64,000 nucleotides of DNA from Flammeovirgaceae bacterium (GTDB taxonomy: Bacteria; Bacteroidota; Bacteroidia; Cytophagales; Cyclobacteriaceae). The DNA lies in the NCBI GenBank assembly GCA_015180985.1, contig CP054185.1, positions 2,039,001-2,103,000 on the forward strand, in the 5' to 3' direction. Of this stretch, positions 35,554-43,636 are shown piece by piece. Numbering within the stretch: the stretch's first letter is position 1; every line of letters starts with the position of its first letter. The notes under the pieces are model-generated. The model was not told the DNA's origin, searched no databases, and was given only the letters and a program-made list of their open reading frames with translations. Position numbers and translations under genes: made by a program.

Positions 35554-36917
35554 GATTTGGTTTTTTTGATGATTTCTTCTGGTGTCAGATTCTCCTGCTC
35601 ACCGGTGTTCATGTTTTTAACGGCCGGTTTGCCTGTAGTAATTTCTTCCGGGCCAATCACAACAGCAAAAGGTATCTGCTTTTTGTTGGCATAGTCAAGT
35701 TGTTTTTTGAGTTTGGCGGTCTCAGGGTAAATTTCAGCAGCAATACCTTTGCTTCGGAGTTGTGCAAGTACTCCGATTCCGTAGGCAAAGCTGGTCTCAT
35801 CAAAATGACACACCAGCACGGTGGCTGCAGCCTGTGTGCTTGCCGGAAACAGCTTTAGTTCTTCAAGTGCATCATAGATGCGGTCAATACCAAACGAAAT
35901 TCCCACACCTGAAAGTTTTTCCTTTGATCCAAAGGCCTGGGTAAGGTTATCGTAGCGTCCGCCACCGCTAACGCTGCCGATGGCTACGCCATTGATTTTC
36001 ACTTCGAAGATGCACCCGGTATAATAACTGAGGCCGCGGGCCAGGGCCAGATCGAAATCAACGTGTGTATCATCCTGTTTGTAAAGGTCAAGTAATTCAA
36101 GTACCTTGTTTATATCGGCAAGTCCTTTTTGGCCGTGTGGTGAGCGTTTAAATACATCCGCCAGCGATTGAAGCCTGGCTTTGTTGTTGCCACCGGTTCG
36201 CAGAAGTTTAAATAAGTTATCACACTGTGCGTTTGTAAATCCTTTAGTCTGCAACTCGTGTTGCACGCCTTCTTCACCGATTTTATCCAGTTTATCAATC
36301 GCCACAAACAAGCTTGTTTCCTTTCCGGATGCGCCAAGTACTTCGGCAATGCCGTTTAAAATTTCGCGGTGGTTTACTTTAATGGTATAGTCCGGAATTT
36401 GAAGTCCTCTCATCACCTCTTTTATCATCAGAATGAGCTCGGCTTCGCAGATAAGTGAATCGGTTCCTACCACATCGGCATCGCACTGGTAAAACTCGCG
36501 GTAGCGGCCCTTTTGCGGCCGGTCGGCCCGCCACACGGGCTGCATCTGGTAGCGCTTGAAGGGCATCGTAATGTCATGCCGGTTCATGACCACGTAACGG
36601 GCAAAGGGAACGGTAAGGTCGTAGCGGAGTCCTTTTTCAGCAATGTGTTGTACTAAACTTTTTGATTCAGACTTTTGATTTTCAGGAACGTCTTTTAAAA
36701 AGTCACCGCTGTTTAAAATACGGAATAACAACTGGTCGCCTTCATCGCCATACTTACCGGTAAGGGTTTCGATGTTTTCCATGGCCGGTGTTTCAAGTGG
36801 CTGGAAGCCATAGTGCTGAAAGACGGTTCGGATAATTCTAAAAATATAATTCCGCCTGGCCATAACCTGCGGACCGAAGTCGCGTGTGCCTTTTGGGAGA
36901 CCGGGTTTTTCCATCAT
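35550..36917 (-). CDS. hisS: Histidyl-tRNA synthetase
   Basis: A 455-residue class II synthetase. Motif 1 is in GLPKGTRDFGP...IFRIIRTVFQHYGFQPLETP, motif 2 is YQMQPVWRADRPQKGRYREFYQCD, the His-specific segment is in DLALARGLSYYTGCIFE, motif 3 is GISFGIDRI, and the anticodon-binding domain is at ~360-455. Two consecutive ATGs (36917, 36914) are possible starts, 5-8 bp after the -7 box at 36922-36929. It is the first gene of the hisS-hutH-T9SS cargo operon. Confidence 0.97.
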   Translation of the reverse strand: MMEKPGLPKGTRDFGPQVMARRNYIFRIIRTVFQHYGFQPLETPAMENIETLTGKYGDEGDQLLFRILNSGDFLKDVPENQKSESKSLVQHIAEKGLRYDLTVPFARYVVMNRHDITMPFKRYQMQPVWRADRPQKGRYREFYQCDADVVGTDSLICEAELILMIKEVMRGLQIPDYTIKVNHREILNGIAEVLGASGKETSLFVAIDKLDKIGEEGVQHELQTKGFTNAQCDNLFKLLRTGGNNKARLQSLADVFKRSPHGQKGLADINKVLELLDLYKQDDTHVDFDLALARGLSYYTGCIFEVKINGVAIGSVSGGGRYDNLTQAFGSKEKLSGVGISFGIDRIYDALEELKLFPASTQAAATVLVCHFDETSFAYGIGVLAQLRSKGIAAEIYPETAKLKKQLDYANKKQIPFAVVIGPEEITTGKPAVKNMNTGEQENLTPEEIIKKTKS

Positions 36918-36921
36918 CGCC

Positions 36922-36952
36922 CAAAACTAAGCAGGAATATTCAAGGTTCAAG
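36922..36952 (-). promoter_or_regulatory. Promoter of hisS operon
   Basis: Minus-strand CTTG (36949-36952), 19-bp spacer, TAGTTTTG (36922-36929, exact -7). The -33 box falls in the heptamer repeat at 36940-36957. The ATG is 4 bp downstream, suggesting little or no leader. Confidence 0.62.
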
Positions 36953-36957
36953 GTTCA
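36940..36957. repeat. Short heptamer tandem repeat
   Basis: TTCAAGGTTCAAGGTTCA, about 2.5 copies of the 7-bp unit AAGGTTC, flanked by GAATA/TATTC inverted ends. A degenerate relative lies at about 47340-47358 in the accB-accC spacer. Confidence 0.75.
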
Positions 36958-36993
36958 GTATTCGTTGTTATTGATAACCCGCTAAGGGTAGTT

Positions 36994-37025
36994 GTTGTAA
37001 ATCCAGAATTTCCTGAGCATTTTTG
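36994..37025 (+). promoter_or_regulatory. Weak promoter of the 53-aa basic protein
   Basis: GTTG (36994-36997), 20 bp, CATTTTTG (37018-37025). One mismatch per element; 22 bp upstream of the ATG at 37048. Confidence 0.35.
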
Positions 37026-37047
37026 CGCCCGCTAAACACGAAATACC

Positions 37048-37209
37048 ATGGCAGTTACCCGATTAAAGCGCAAAAACCGCAAAGACCGTTCGAAAAGTGC
37101 CGTAAGGCGCCAAACCCTGAAGATTCAGAACGCCAAGCCGGTTATCAAGAATGTTGATATCGAAAAGATAAAGGAAGAGTTCAAGGCAAAGAAAGATAAG
37201 AAAAGCTAA
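37048..37209 (+). CDS. Small highly basic protein, 53 residues
   Basis: A 53-residue protein with about 20 Lys/Arg residues, running from ATG 37048 to TAA 37209. The N-terminal half is arginine/lysine-rich (AVTRLKRKNRKDRSKSAVRR) and the C-terminal half is a lysine-rich helix (NVDIEKIKEEFKAKKDKK). No family is confidently recognised, but small basic proteins of this type occur in Bacteroidota and could bind RNA or the ribosome. Support for expression comes from a Bacteroidota-like promoter upstream and an intrinsic terminator (37237-37267) just after the stop. Confidence 0.72.
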   Translation: MAVTRLKRKNRKDRSKSAVRRQTLKIQNAKPVIKNVDIEKIKEEFKAKKDKKS

Positions 37210-37236
37210 GCGCCCCCATCCTTCCCGCTGATTCAT

Positions 37237-37267
37237 AATCCTGGCCTGAGCCGGGATTTTTATTTTT
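37237..37267 (+). terminator. Rho-independent terminator of the 53-aa gene
   Basis: A 9-bp stem with one G-U pair (37237-37245 with 37250-37258) and a 4-nt loop, followed by TTTATTTTT. The T-run overlaps the xthA -7 box. Confidence 0.8.
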
Positions 37268-37268
37268 G
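37261..37268 (+). promoter_or_regulatory. -7 box of xthA
   Basis: TATTTTTG, exact TAnnTTTG, 19 bp before the xthA ATG at 37288, inside the T-tract of the preceding terminator. Confidence 0.5.
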
Positions 37269-37287
37269 TAAACAATCCACACCAACC

Positions 37288-38064
37288 ATGCCCATGCTTC
37301 ACCTGGTTTGCTGGAACGTAAACGGTATCCGGTCTATTATTAAGAAAGATTTCCTGAAGGACATTAAAACCCTTAACCCCGATATGCTGTGCCTGCAGGA
37401 AACGAAGGCCTCGGTGGAAGAAGTAAAAAATGTACTGGAGTTGCTGCCGGGCTATAGGGGTTTTGTTAACTCATCAAAAGCCCGGCAAGGGTATTCGGGC
37501 ACGGCCATTATTACCAAAACCGAACCGCTGGCTGTAACCTACGATATGAACTATGCCGAACACGACCAGGAAGGGAGGGTGGTTACAGCCGAGTACCCGT
37601 GGTTTTTCCTGGTAACGGTGTACACGCCCAACTCAGGCGAGGGGCTTAAGCGGCTTGATTACCGCGAGCGATGGGATGAGGAGTTCCGCAAGTACCTGGT
37701 TGAACTGCAACAAAAGAAACCGGTTGTTGTTTGTGGCGATTTGAATGTGGCGCATCAGCCCATTGATATTGCGCGGCCAAAAGACAACTACAATAAATCG
37801 GCCGGCTATACACAACGCGAGATTGACGGCTTTCAACGTTTACTCGATGCCGGGTTTGTGGATACCTTCCGGCATTTCCACCCCGAAGCGGTAAAATACA
37901 CCTACTGGAACTACATGTTTAACGCACGGGCCCGCAACGTGGGCTGGCGCATTGATTATTTCCTGGTGAGTAAAGAATTACTTCCTTCGGTTAAGCAGGC
38001 CATGATTTACAATGAATATTTTGGATCAGACCATTGCCCGGTGGGGTTGCGTGTTGAGGTATGA
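37288..38064 (+). CDS. xthA: Exodeoxyribonuclease III (AP endonuclease)
   Basis: A 258-residue exonuclease III/APE1-family enzyme of base-excision repair: 3'-phosphodiesterase and AP endonuclease. Motifs: WNVNGIRS, LQETKA (Mg-binding Glu), YTPNSGEGLKRLDYR, VVCGDLNVAHQPID, GWRIDYFLVS and GSDHCPVGL (catalytic Asp/His). A second ATG at 37294 is possible. It is preceded by its own -7 box and converges on a minus-strand outer-membrane gene 3 bp away. Confidence 0.96.
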   Translation: MPMLHLVCWNVNGIRSIIKKDFLKDIKTLNPDMLCLQETKASVEEVKNVLELLPGYRGFVNSSKARQGYSGTAIITKTEPLAVTYDMNYAEHDQEGRVVTAEYPWFFLVTVYTPNSGEGLKRLDYRERWDEEFRKYLVELQQKKPVVVCGDLNVAHQPIDIARPKDNYNKSAGYTQREIDGFQRLLDAGFVDTFRHFHPEAVKYTYWNYMFNARARNVGWRIDYFLVSKELLPSVKQAMIYNEYFGSDHCPVGLRVEV

Positions 38065-38067
38065 GCG

Positions 38068-38745
38068 TCAGAGGCCGATGCCCAGGTGCACTCCGAATTT
38101 CGGAATAATTCCCTGGTACCCCGGGTCGGATACGGCATCCCGGTAAAAGGAATCAAAACCGTATTGCGGCAGTTGGCCTGCGCGTGTAACGTCTGCAAAC
38201 TGAAGGCCGCCACCTACGTAGATATCAACATAAACCACCTGCCAGAGCGTGCGGTGCCAACCAAGGGTGAATCCGAATGCAACATTTGAAATGGATTCCT
38301 TGTAATCATAATTAACCACTTTAATGGTGGCCCCGGTGGTTTGGTCGATGGTAAAATAAGCAGAGTAGCGGTCGGCACTGTAGCGGCCGCTCTGTACGAA
38401 TCCTGCAAAATAAATTCCCTGGTAGTACTCATTATCCTTCTTACTCACCTGCAATTTCATTGGCTTTATGTACTTGCGGTACTGCAATTCGGCACCCAGG
38501 CCATTGTATCCGTATGAATAATAATCGTAGTCTTCAGTTCTGTCACCGAGCATGCCGGACAGGTAGAAGACCATACTTTTTGAAAAATCCCTGTTGAACC
38601 GCTCAACGCCCATTTTCAGTGTGTTCTGGGCAAAGTTTTGCGGGGCCAGCTTGAAAAGCGATCTCGAACCCGGTACTTCGGAAGAATCCTGTGCAAAAAC
38701 ACTCCATCCGTTAAGGATGAGTATGATGGCAAGTAAGTTTTTCAT
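38068..38745 (-). CDS. Outer-membrane beta-barrel-like protein
   Basis: A 225-residue exported protein. It has a signal peptide (residues 1-18, ending VFAQ), then alternating amphipathic strands rich in aromatic residues with tyrosine-rich turns (DYDYYSYGYNGLG) and a C-terminal hydrophobic strand pattern. It resembles DUF3575-type or porin-like small barrels of Bacteroidota, but the family is not certain. No enzymatic motif. It is followed by the murA gene in the same direction, 67 bp upstream. Confidence 0.68.
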   Translation of the reverse strand: MKNLLAIILILNGWSVFAQDSSEVPGSRSLFKLAPQNFAQNTLKMGVERFNRDFSKSMVFYLSGMLGDRTEDYDYYSYGYNGLGAELQYRKYIKPMKLQVSKKDNEYYQGIYFAGFVQSGRYSADRYSAYFTIDQTTGATIKVVNYDYKESISNVAFGFTLGWHRTLWQVVYVDIYVGGGLQFADVTRAGQLPQYGFDSFYRDAVSDPGYQGIIPKFGVHLGIGL

Positions 38746-38812
38746 GGCTACAAGATTTTAGTTCAGAACGTACTTGTGAAGGTTATTTGTATTTAGGAAG
38801 CGGGAATAAAAA

Positions 38813-40117
38813 TTATACCCGTTCAATATCTGCCCCGAGTTTCTTTAAGCGCTCATCAATTTTTTCGTAGCCGCGGTCAATCTGGTCAATGTTTGATATT
38901 TCACTTGTTCCATTAGCCGAGAGGGCGGCTATCAGCAAGGCTACTCCAGCCCGTATATCAGGCGAAGCCATTTTGATTCCGCGCAGCGCCTGTTTGCGGT
39001 TAAGCCCGATTATAGTTGCCCGGTGCGGGTCGCACAAAATGATTTGCGCACCCATGTCAATCAGTTTATCTACAAAGAACAGGCGGCTCTCAAACATTTT
39101 CTGGTGAATGAGCACCGTTCCTTTGGCTTGTGTAGCCACCACCAAAACGATACTTAACAAATCGGGCGTAAAGCCCGGCCAGGGTGCATCGGCAATGGTA
39201 AGGATGGAGCCATCTATAAAGGTTTCTATTTCGTAGCTGCTTTGTGCCGGTATAAAAATATCATCGCCCCGGAATTCCATTTTTATACCGAGCCGCTTAA
39301 ACACATCGGGTATAATGCCCAACATATCAATGCGGCAGTTTTTAATAGTCAGTTCCGACTGTGTCATGGCGGCCAGGCCGATAAAACTGCCGATCTCGAT
39401 CATATCGGGCAGCAGGGTATGCTCTGTGCCGCCCAGTTTGGCAACGCCTTCGATGGTTAACAGGTTAGAACCGATGCCGCTGATTCGGGCACCCATGCGG
39501 TTGAGCATCAGGCACAGTTGCTGGATGTACGGTTCGCAGGCCGCATTATAAATGGTGGTTTTGCCTTTGGCCAGTACTGCGGCCATAATAATGTTGGCCG
39601 TTCCGGTAACCGAGGGTTCATCCAACAGCATGTAACAACCGGTAAGATGCGAGGCATCGATGTGAAAAAGTTGTTCGTCTGCATTAAAGTTGAATTTCGC
39701 ACCCAGTTTCTCAAACCCCAGAAAGTGTGTGTCCAGCCGCCTTCTGCCTATTTTATCACCTCCGGGTTTAGGCAGGCTGGCTTTGCCGAAGCGCACCAGG
39801 ATGGGCCCCAGCAGCATAACCGAGCCGCGAAGGGCTGCTGCTTTTGTTTTATACTCCTCAGTTTCGAGAAATTTTGTATTGACCGAGGCCGCGGTGATTT
39901 GCCAGGAATGATGATCTGTTTTTTTAACGCTGCAACCCAGGTCGGCCACCAGTTCCAGTAACTTGTTAACATCACGGATGTCGGGCAGGTTGTGAAGAGT
40001 AACGGGTTGATCCGTTAGCAAGGTGGCGCAAATTACCTGGAGTGCCTCATTCTTGGCGCCTTGCGGAATGATTTCGCCATTTAGTTTTTTACCGCCTTTA
40101 ATTCTAAAGACACTCAT
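38813..40117 (-). CDS. murA: UDP-N-acetylglucosamine 1-carboxyvinyltransferase, Asp variant
   Basis: A 434-residue MurA adds enolpyruvate from PEP to UDP-GlcNAc, the first committed step of peptidoglycan synthesis. The EPSP-synthase-like inverted beta-alpha barrel is present over the full length with KNEALQVICATLL and LRGSVMLLGPIL. The position of the catalytic Cys (E. coli C115, in GGCAIG) is Asp here: D121 in PGGDKIGRR (codon GAT at 39755-39757). Asp at this site is known to keep activity and give fosfomycin resistance. It is 3 bp downstream of the DUF4290 gene. Confidence 0.96.
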   Translation of the reverse strand: MSVFRIKGGKKLNGEIIPQGAKNEALQVICATLLTDQPVTLHNLPDIRDVNKLLELVADLGCSVKKTDHHSWQITAASVNTKFLETEEYKTKAAALRGSVMLLGPILVRFGKASLPKPGGDKIGRRRLDTHFLGFEKLGAKFNFNADEQLFHIDASHLTGCYMLLDEPSVTGTANIIMAAVLAKGKTTIYNAACEPYIQQLCLMLNRMGARISGIGSNLLTIEGVAKLGGTEHTLLPDMIEIGSFIGLAAMTQSELTIKNCRIDMLGIIPDVFKRLGIKMEFRGDDIFIPAQSSYEIETFIDGSILTIADAPWPGFTPDLLSIVLVVATQAKGTVLIHQKMFESRLFFVDKLIDMGAQIILCDPHRATIIGLNRKQALRGIKMASPDIRAGVALLIAALSANGTSEISNIDQIDRGYEKIDERLKKLGADIERV

Positions 40118-40120
40118 CGG

Positions 40121-40789
40121 TTATTGATTGTCTCTGCGCCTGCGGTTTTTGTTTTTGTGTTTGAATTTGCGGTGGCCGCCTTCGCGCGGACCGCCATTGC
40201 CGAGCGGCTTTAGTTGTTTCTTCTCCCGGTACAGTTTTTCAAACAGGTTGTCTTCTCGAACCTTATCAAGGTCCATGTTCAGTTTACCGTTTGACATGGC
40301 CCGAAGGTCGTTTACAATTACGGAGTCATCCAGTGTTTCCTTATTCCAGTTACCGTAGAATGTTTTCATCAGTTTACCCAGGTAGATGGCCGCTTCTTCA
40401 CGCTCTTTCGGATCTTCTTTCTTCATGGCCTCTTTTACCAGGTACTCGATGTTTTTGCCGTAGTGCTTGTACCGGATGTTGGTTTGCGGGTACTCCACTT
40501 TCATCGGCTTTTTAAACAGTACATCCCGCTGGGGTACGGGGTAGGGATTGTTTACATCCAAATTGAAATCAGCAATAATATAAAGGTCATCCCATAGGCG
40601 CTGCGGATTTTCGGGCTGGTCTTTCAGGCTGGGGGTGAGTTGTTTTATCAGTTCAATGAGGGTGTAAGCCAGTTCAGTACGCTTCTCTTTGTCTTTTACG
40701 GTTCGGATGTATTCCACTAACTTCTGAACGTTGCGGCCGTACTCTTTTAAAATAATCTGGGGCCGTTGTGAGTTGTATTCTGCAATCAT
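40121..40789 (-). CDS. DUF4290 family protein
   Basis: A 222-residue cytosolic protein of the Bacteroidota-specific family DUF4290. It is mostly helical with AEYNSQRPQIILKEYGRNVQKL and YPQTNIRYKHYGKNIEYLV repeats. The C-terminal 25 residues are strongly basic (KFKHKNKNRRRR), suggesting RNA or membrane binding. Function is unknown. It is encoded 3 bp upstream of murA, so a link to early cell-wall synthesis is likely. The ATG at 40789 follows a 15-bp tandem repeat. Confidence 0.85.
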   Translation of the reverse strand: MIAEYNSQRPQIILKEYGRNVQKLVEYIRTVKDKEKRTELAYTLIELIKQLTPSLKDQPENPQRLWDDLYIIADFNLDVNNPYPVPQRDVLFKKPMKVEYPQTNIRYKHYGKNIEYLVKEAMKKEDPKEREEAAIYLGKLMKTFYGNWNKETLDDSVIVNDLRAMSNGKLNMDLDKVREDNLFEKLYREKKQLKPLGNGGPREGGHRKFKHKNKNRRRRDNQ

Positions 40790-40793
40790 TTTT

Positions 40794-40845
40794 AGTCTTG
40801 AGTTTTTTAGTCTTGAGTTTTTTAGTCTTGAGTTTTTTAGTCTTA
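40794..40845. repeat. 15-bp tandem repeat
   Basis: Three full copies of the 15-bp unit agtcttgagtttttt (40794-40838) plus a 7-bp partial copy ending at 40845. The partial copy provides the TAA stop of the IVP-like gene. Copies are identical, so it is recent or prone to slippage. Confidence 0.9.
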
Positions 40846-41205
40846 TGATTTTGTTTGATTAAGGGATCGCTTAAGTGCCCAATGCATTTTTTGAATTTCA
40901 TTAATATCGTTTTGAATCGTTGTCAACATTGCTTCGGTGATCAGTTTAACTTTAAAAGCGATTGTAACTTGAGTATCTAATTCACAGGAGGAACCATATG
41001 AAATACCAAGGAATCTGCTAAAATCCTTTTTGGTATTACGCCCGGCTCCCTCGGCAATATTCGATGATATGGAAACCACTGATCTTCGCATTTGTGAGGT
41101 AAGGCCGTAAATTTCATCACCTGGAAAACCTTTTGTTATTTCATAGATCTTAACAGCAAGTTCAACCGACTTCTGCCAAAGTATTAATTCTTTGTAATTG
41201 TTCAT
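40843..41205 (-). CDS. Four-helix-bundle protein (23S rRNA IVP family)
   Basis: A 120-residue helical protein of the 23S rRNA-intervening-sequence/S23 four-helix-bundle family. Motifs: ELILWQKSVELAVKIYE, LTSQMRRSVVSISSNIAEGAGR and RFLGISYGSSCELDTQ. In other bacteria such genes lie inside rRNA genes or are scattered as accessory copies; this one is chromosomal and not near rRNA. Function is unknown. The stop codon is formed by the adjoining 15-bp repeat. It is downstream of uvrD on the same strand. Confidence 0.9.
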   Translation of the reverse strand: MNNYKELILWQKSVELAVKIYEITKGFPGDEIYGLTSQMRRSVVSISSNIAEGAGRNTKKDFSRFLGISYGSSCELDTQVTIAFKVKLITEAMLTTIQNDINEIQKMHWALKRSLNQTKS

Positions 41206-41266
41206 TCAGGGTCTTCAATGAGAAAATGAAAAATTACTAAAAAACTCTATACTATTAAACTCAGTA

Positions 41267-43522
41267 CTACGCATGTATTCTGAGTTTGGCAAAACTAAGT
41301 AATAAGGTCTTCTCGCCAAAATCGTCAAATTCTATTTTGGCTTTCCGTTCGGCTCCGGCTGTATCCAGGGCGATAACTTTTCCGAAGCCGAATTTAGGAT
41401 GTTCCACGCGCATGCCTGCGGCAAGTTCAGAAGTATCGCTGGGAATAAAATCAGCCGGGGGTCTATAGGCCGATTTTGATTGAGCAACGGTTGTTGTTGA
41501 TTTGCGGATGCCGTTTACAAGTGTACGGGCATAATTGCCTGTATTGACCGGAGTTGATTCAATGCCGGTAAAACGGGTGCTTACTTTCAGGTAAGCGGGG
41601 TTTACATCGTCAATAAAACGACTGGGTTCGCAGTTCTTCAACCGACCAAAGCGGTACCGTGTAAGTGCGTAGGAGAGGAACACTCGTTTTTGCGCACGGG
41701 TAAGTGCCACGTAAAAAAGTCTTCGTTCTTCTTCCAGTTCAGACCGGCTGCTCAGCATCATTTGCGAGGGGAACAGGTCTTCTTCCATACCCACAATATA
41801 CACGTACTTAAACTCAAGCCCCTTGGCCATGTGGATGGTCATGAGGGTTACTTTTTCTGGGTCGCTGTCTTTGTCTTCATCCTGGCCTGTTATCAGTGAT
41901 ACTTCCTGCAAAAATGCGCCCAGTGATTTATCGGGTTTTTCCGGATCGTCCACGTACTCCTTGATGGCATTTAGTAGTTCCTGAACATTTTCGTGTCGGT
42001 TTAAACCTTCTTCGGTTTTATCTTCGTACAGTTCGCGCAGTAAACCGGAACCTTTCACTATTTCAAACGCGGCATCGTAGGCATCCTTGCGGGTGGTTTC
42101 GAGCGTGAACCGCCTGATCATGGTTACAAAATTCTCGATGGGTACAGCGGCCCGCACCCCGATAAAGGCATTGGCATGTTGCAGCACCTCCCAAATGGAA
42201 ATGCCGTGATCGTTGGCGGCCACAATAATTTTATCAACGGTGGAGTCGCCAATGCCGCGCTTGGGCAGGTTGATGATTCGCCTGAAAGAGGCTTCATCAT
42301 TTTGGTTAAGCGAAAAACGAAGGTAGGCCAGCACGTCTTTGATTTCCTTGCGTTGGTAGAAGGAGAGTCCGCCTACTACTTTGTATTTGATGTTCATCCT
42401 GCGCAAGGCTTCTTCCATCGCCCGCGATTGGCTGTTGGTGCGGTAAAGGATAACGAAGTCGCTGAACCGGAGTTGGTGTTGCATTTTTTCTTCGAAGATG
42501 GATGAGGCCACCAGGCGCCCTTCTTCATTATCCGAAACGGCTTTGATGAGTTCAATCAGGTTGCCTTCTTCATTGGCCGTCCAGATGTTTTTAGGTAACT
42601 GCTCCCGGTTTTTCCGGATAACCGAGTTGGCGGCTTCTACAATGTTTTGAGTGGAGCGGTAGTTTTGTTCAAGTTTGAAAATTTTCAAATCTGCATAGTC
42701 GCGTTCAAAGTTAAGGATGTTGGTGATGTCCGCCCCGCGGAAGGCATAGATGCTTTGGGCATCATCGCCCACTACGCAAATATTCTGCCGCATGCTGGCC
42801 AGTTTACGGATGATGAAGTACTGGCACAGGTTGGTATCCTGAAACTCATCTACCAGCACATAGTGAATTTTGTACTGGTACTTATTCAGTACGTCAAGGT
42901 GTTCTTTAAAAAGTTTATCGGTATTGAATAACAGGTCATCAAAATCCATGGCGCCTGCTTTAAAACACCGCTGGGCATACGTGCGGTAAATGTTGCCGAA
43001 TTCGGGGCGCATGTTGGCGGCATCTTCACTAATTAACTCCGGGTCGGCCAGGTACTGCTGCCAGCTGATAAGACGGTTTTTAGCAGATGAAATCCTGTTG
43101 TACACTACATTGGGTTTGTAGGTGGCTTCATCCAAGCCCAGTTCCTTCACAATGTTTTTTAACAGGCTTTTTGAGTCATCGGTGTCGTAAATGGTGAAGT
43201 TGTGCGGGTAGCCCAGGTAATGCGCTTCGGCCCGGAGTATGCGGGCAAACACTGAGTGGAAGGTGCCCATCCAGATGTTGCGTGCATCCGGCCCGACAAC
43301 CCGTTCAATACGGTCGCGCATTTCTTTAGCTGCTTTGTTGGTGAAGGTAAGCGCCATAATGTTGAACGGATCAACCGCTTTGGCTTTGATGAGGTGCGCA
43401 ATGCGGTAGGTGAGCACGCGGGTTTTACCGGAGCCTGCCCCGGCAATAATCATGGTAGGGCCTTCGGTATTGATAACCCCTTCGCGTTGTGCATCATTTA
43501 ACTGGTTCAGGTAATCCGTCAT
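41267..43522 (-). CDS. UvrD/PcrA-type DNA helicase
   Basis: A 751-residue superfamily 1A 3'-5' helicase. Walker A GAGSGKT is at 28-34, then LTFTNKAAKEM, GTFHSVFARILR, DEFQDTN (Walker B), GDDAQSIYAFRGAD, QNYRST, VTLMTIHMAKGLE and FYVALTRAQKRVFLS. The C-terminal ~100 residues carry the PcrA-type RNA-polymerase-binding Tudor-like domain (MRVEHPKFGFGKV). Its role is nucleotide-excision repair, removal of stalled complexes and replication restart. Length is typical (~720-780). It diverges from the TcmP-like gene. Confidence 0.96.
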   Translation of the reverse strand: MTDYLNQLNDAQREGVINTEGPTMIIAGAGSGKTRVLTYRIAHLIKAKAVDPFNIMALTFTNKAAKEMRDRIERVVGPDARNIWMGTFHSVFARILRAEAHYLGYPHNFTIYDTDDSKSLLKNIVKELGLDEATYKPNVVYNRISSAKNRLISWQQYLADPELISEDAANMRPEFGNIYRTYAQRCFKAGAMDFDDLLFNTDKLFKEHLDVLNKYQYKIHYVLVDEFQDTNLCQYFIIRKLASMRQNICVVGDDAQSIYAFRGADITNILNFERDYADLKIFKLEQNYRSTQNIVEAANSVIRKNREQLPKNIWTANEEGNLIELIKAVSDNEEGRLVASSIFEEKMQHQLRFSDFVILYRTNSQSRAMEEALRRMNIKYKVVGGLSFYQRKEIKDVLAYLRFSLNQNDEASFRRIINLPKRGIGDSTVDKIIVAANDHGISIWEVLQHANAFIGVRAAVPIENFVTMIRRFTLETTRKDAYDAAFEIVKGSGLLRELYEDKTEEGLNRHENVQELLNAIKEYVDDPEKPDKSLGAFLQEVSLITGQDEDKDSDPEKVTLMTIHMAKGLEFKYVYIVGMEEDLFPSQMMLSSRSELEEERRLFYVALTRAQKRVFLSYALTRYRFGRLKNCEPSRFIDDVNPAYLKVSTRFTGIESTPVNTGNYARTLVNGIRKSTTTVAQSKSAYRPPADFIPSDTSELAAGMRVEHPKFGFGKVIALDTAGAERKAKIEFDDFGEKTLLLSFAKLRIHA

Positions 43523-43589
43523 TCAACCTGCAAGTTAACGGGCTGCATTAATCCTACGGATGCATACCTGATTTTTATTTTTTGCCGAA

Positions 43590-43621
43590 GTTGATGTTCA
43601 CAATTTGCTAATGTACTTTTG
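43590..43621 (+). promoter_or_regulatory. Promoter of TcmP-like/DUF3109 operon
   Basis: GTTG (43590-43593), 20-bp spacer, TACTTTTG (43614-43621). The -7 box is exact. Its position rules out the TTG at 43619 as a start codon because that TTG is the end of the box. Confidence 0.68.
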
Positions 43622-43636
43622 TTAAACGATAGTATT

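Noticed and set aside
40674-40901. A 75-codon minus-strand frame with repeated KTKKL units
   Set aside because: The repeats come from the 15-bp DNA tandem repeat; the frame crosses DUF4290 and the IVP gene in the wrong frame.
43619-43636. TTG at 43619 as start of the TcmP-like protein
   Set aside because: It overlaps the end of the exact -7 box TACTTTTG; transcription would start after it. A downstream TTG or GTG is more likely.
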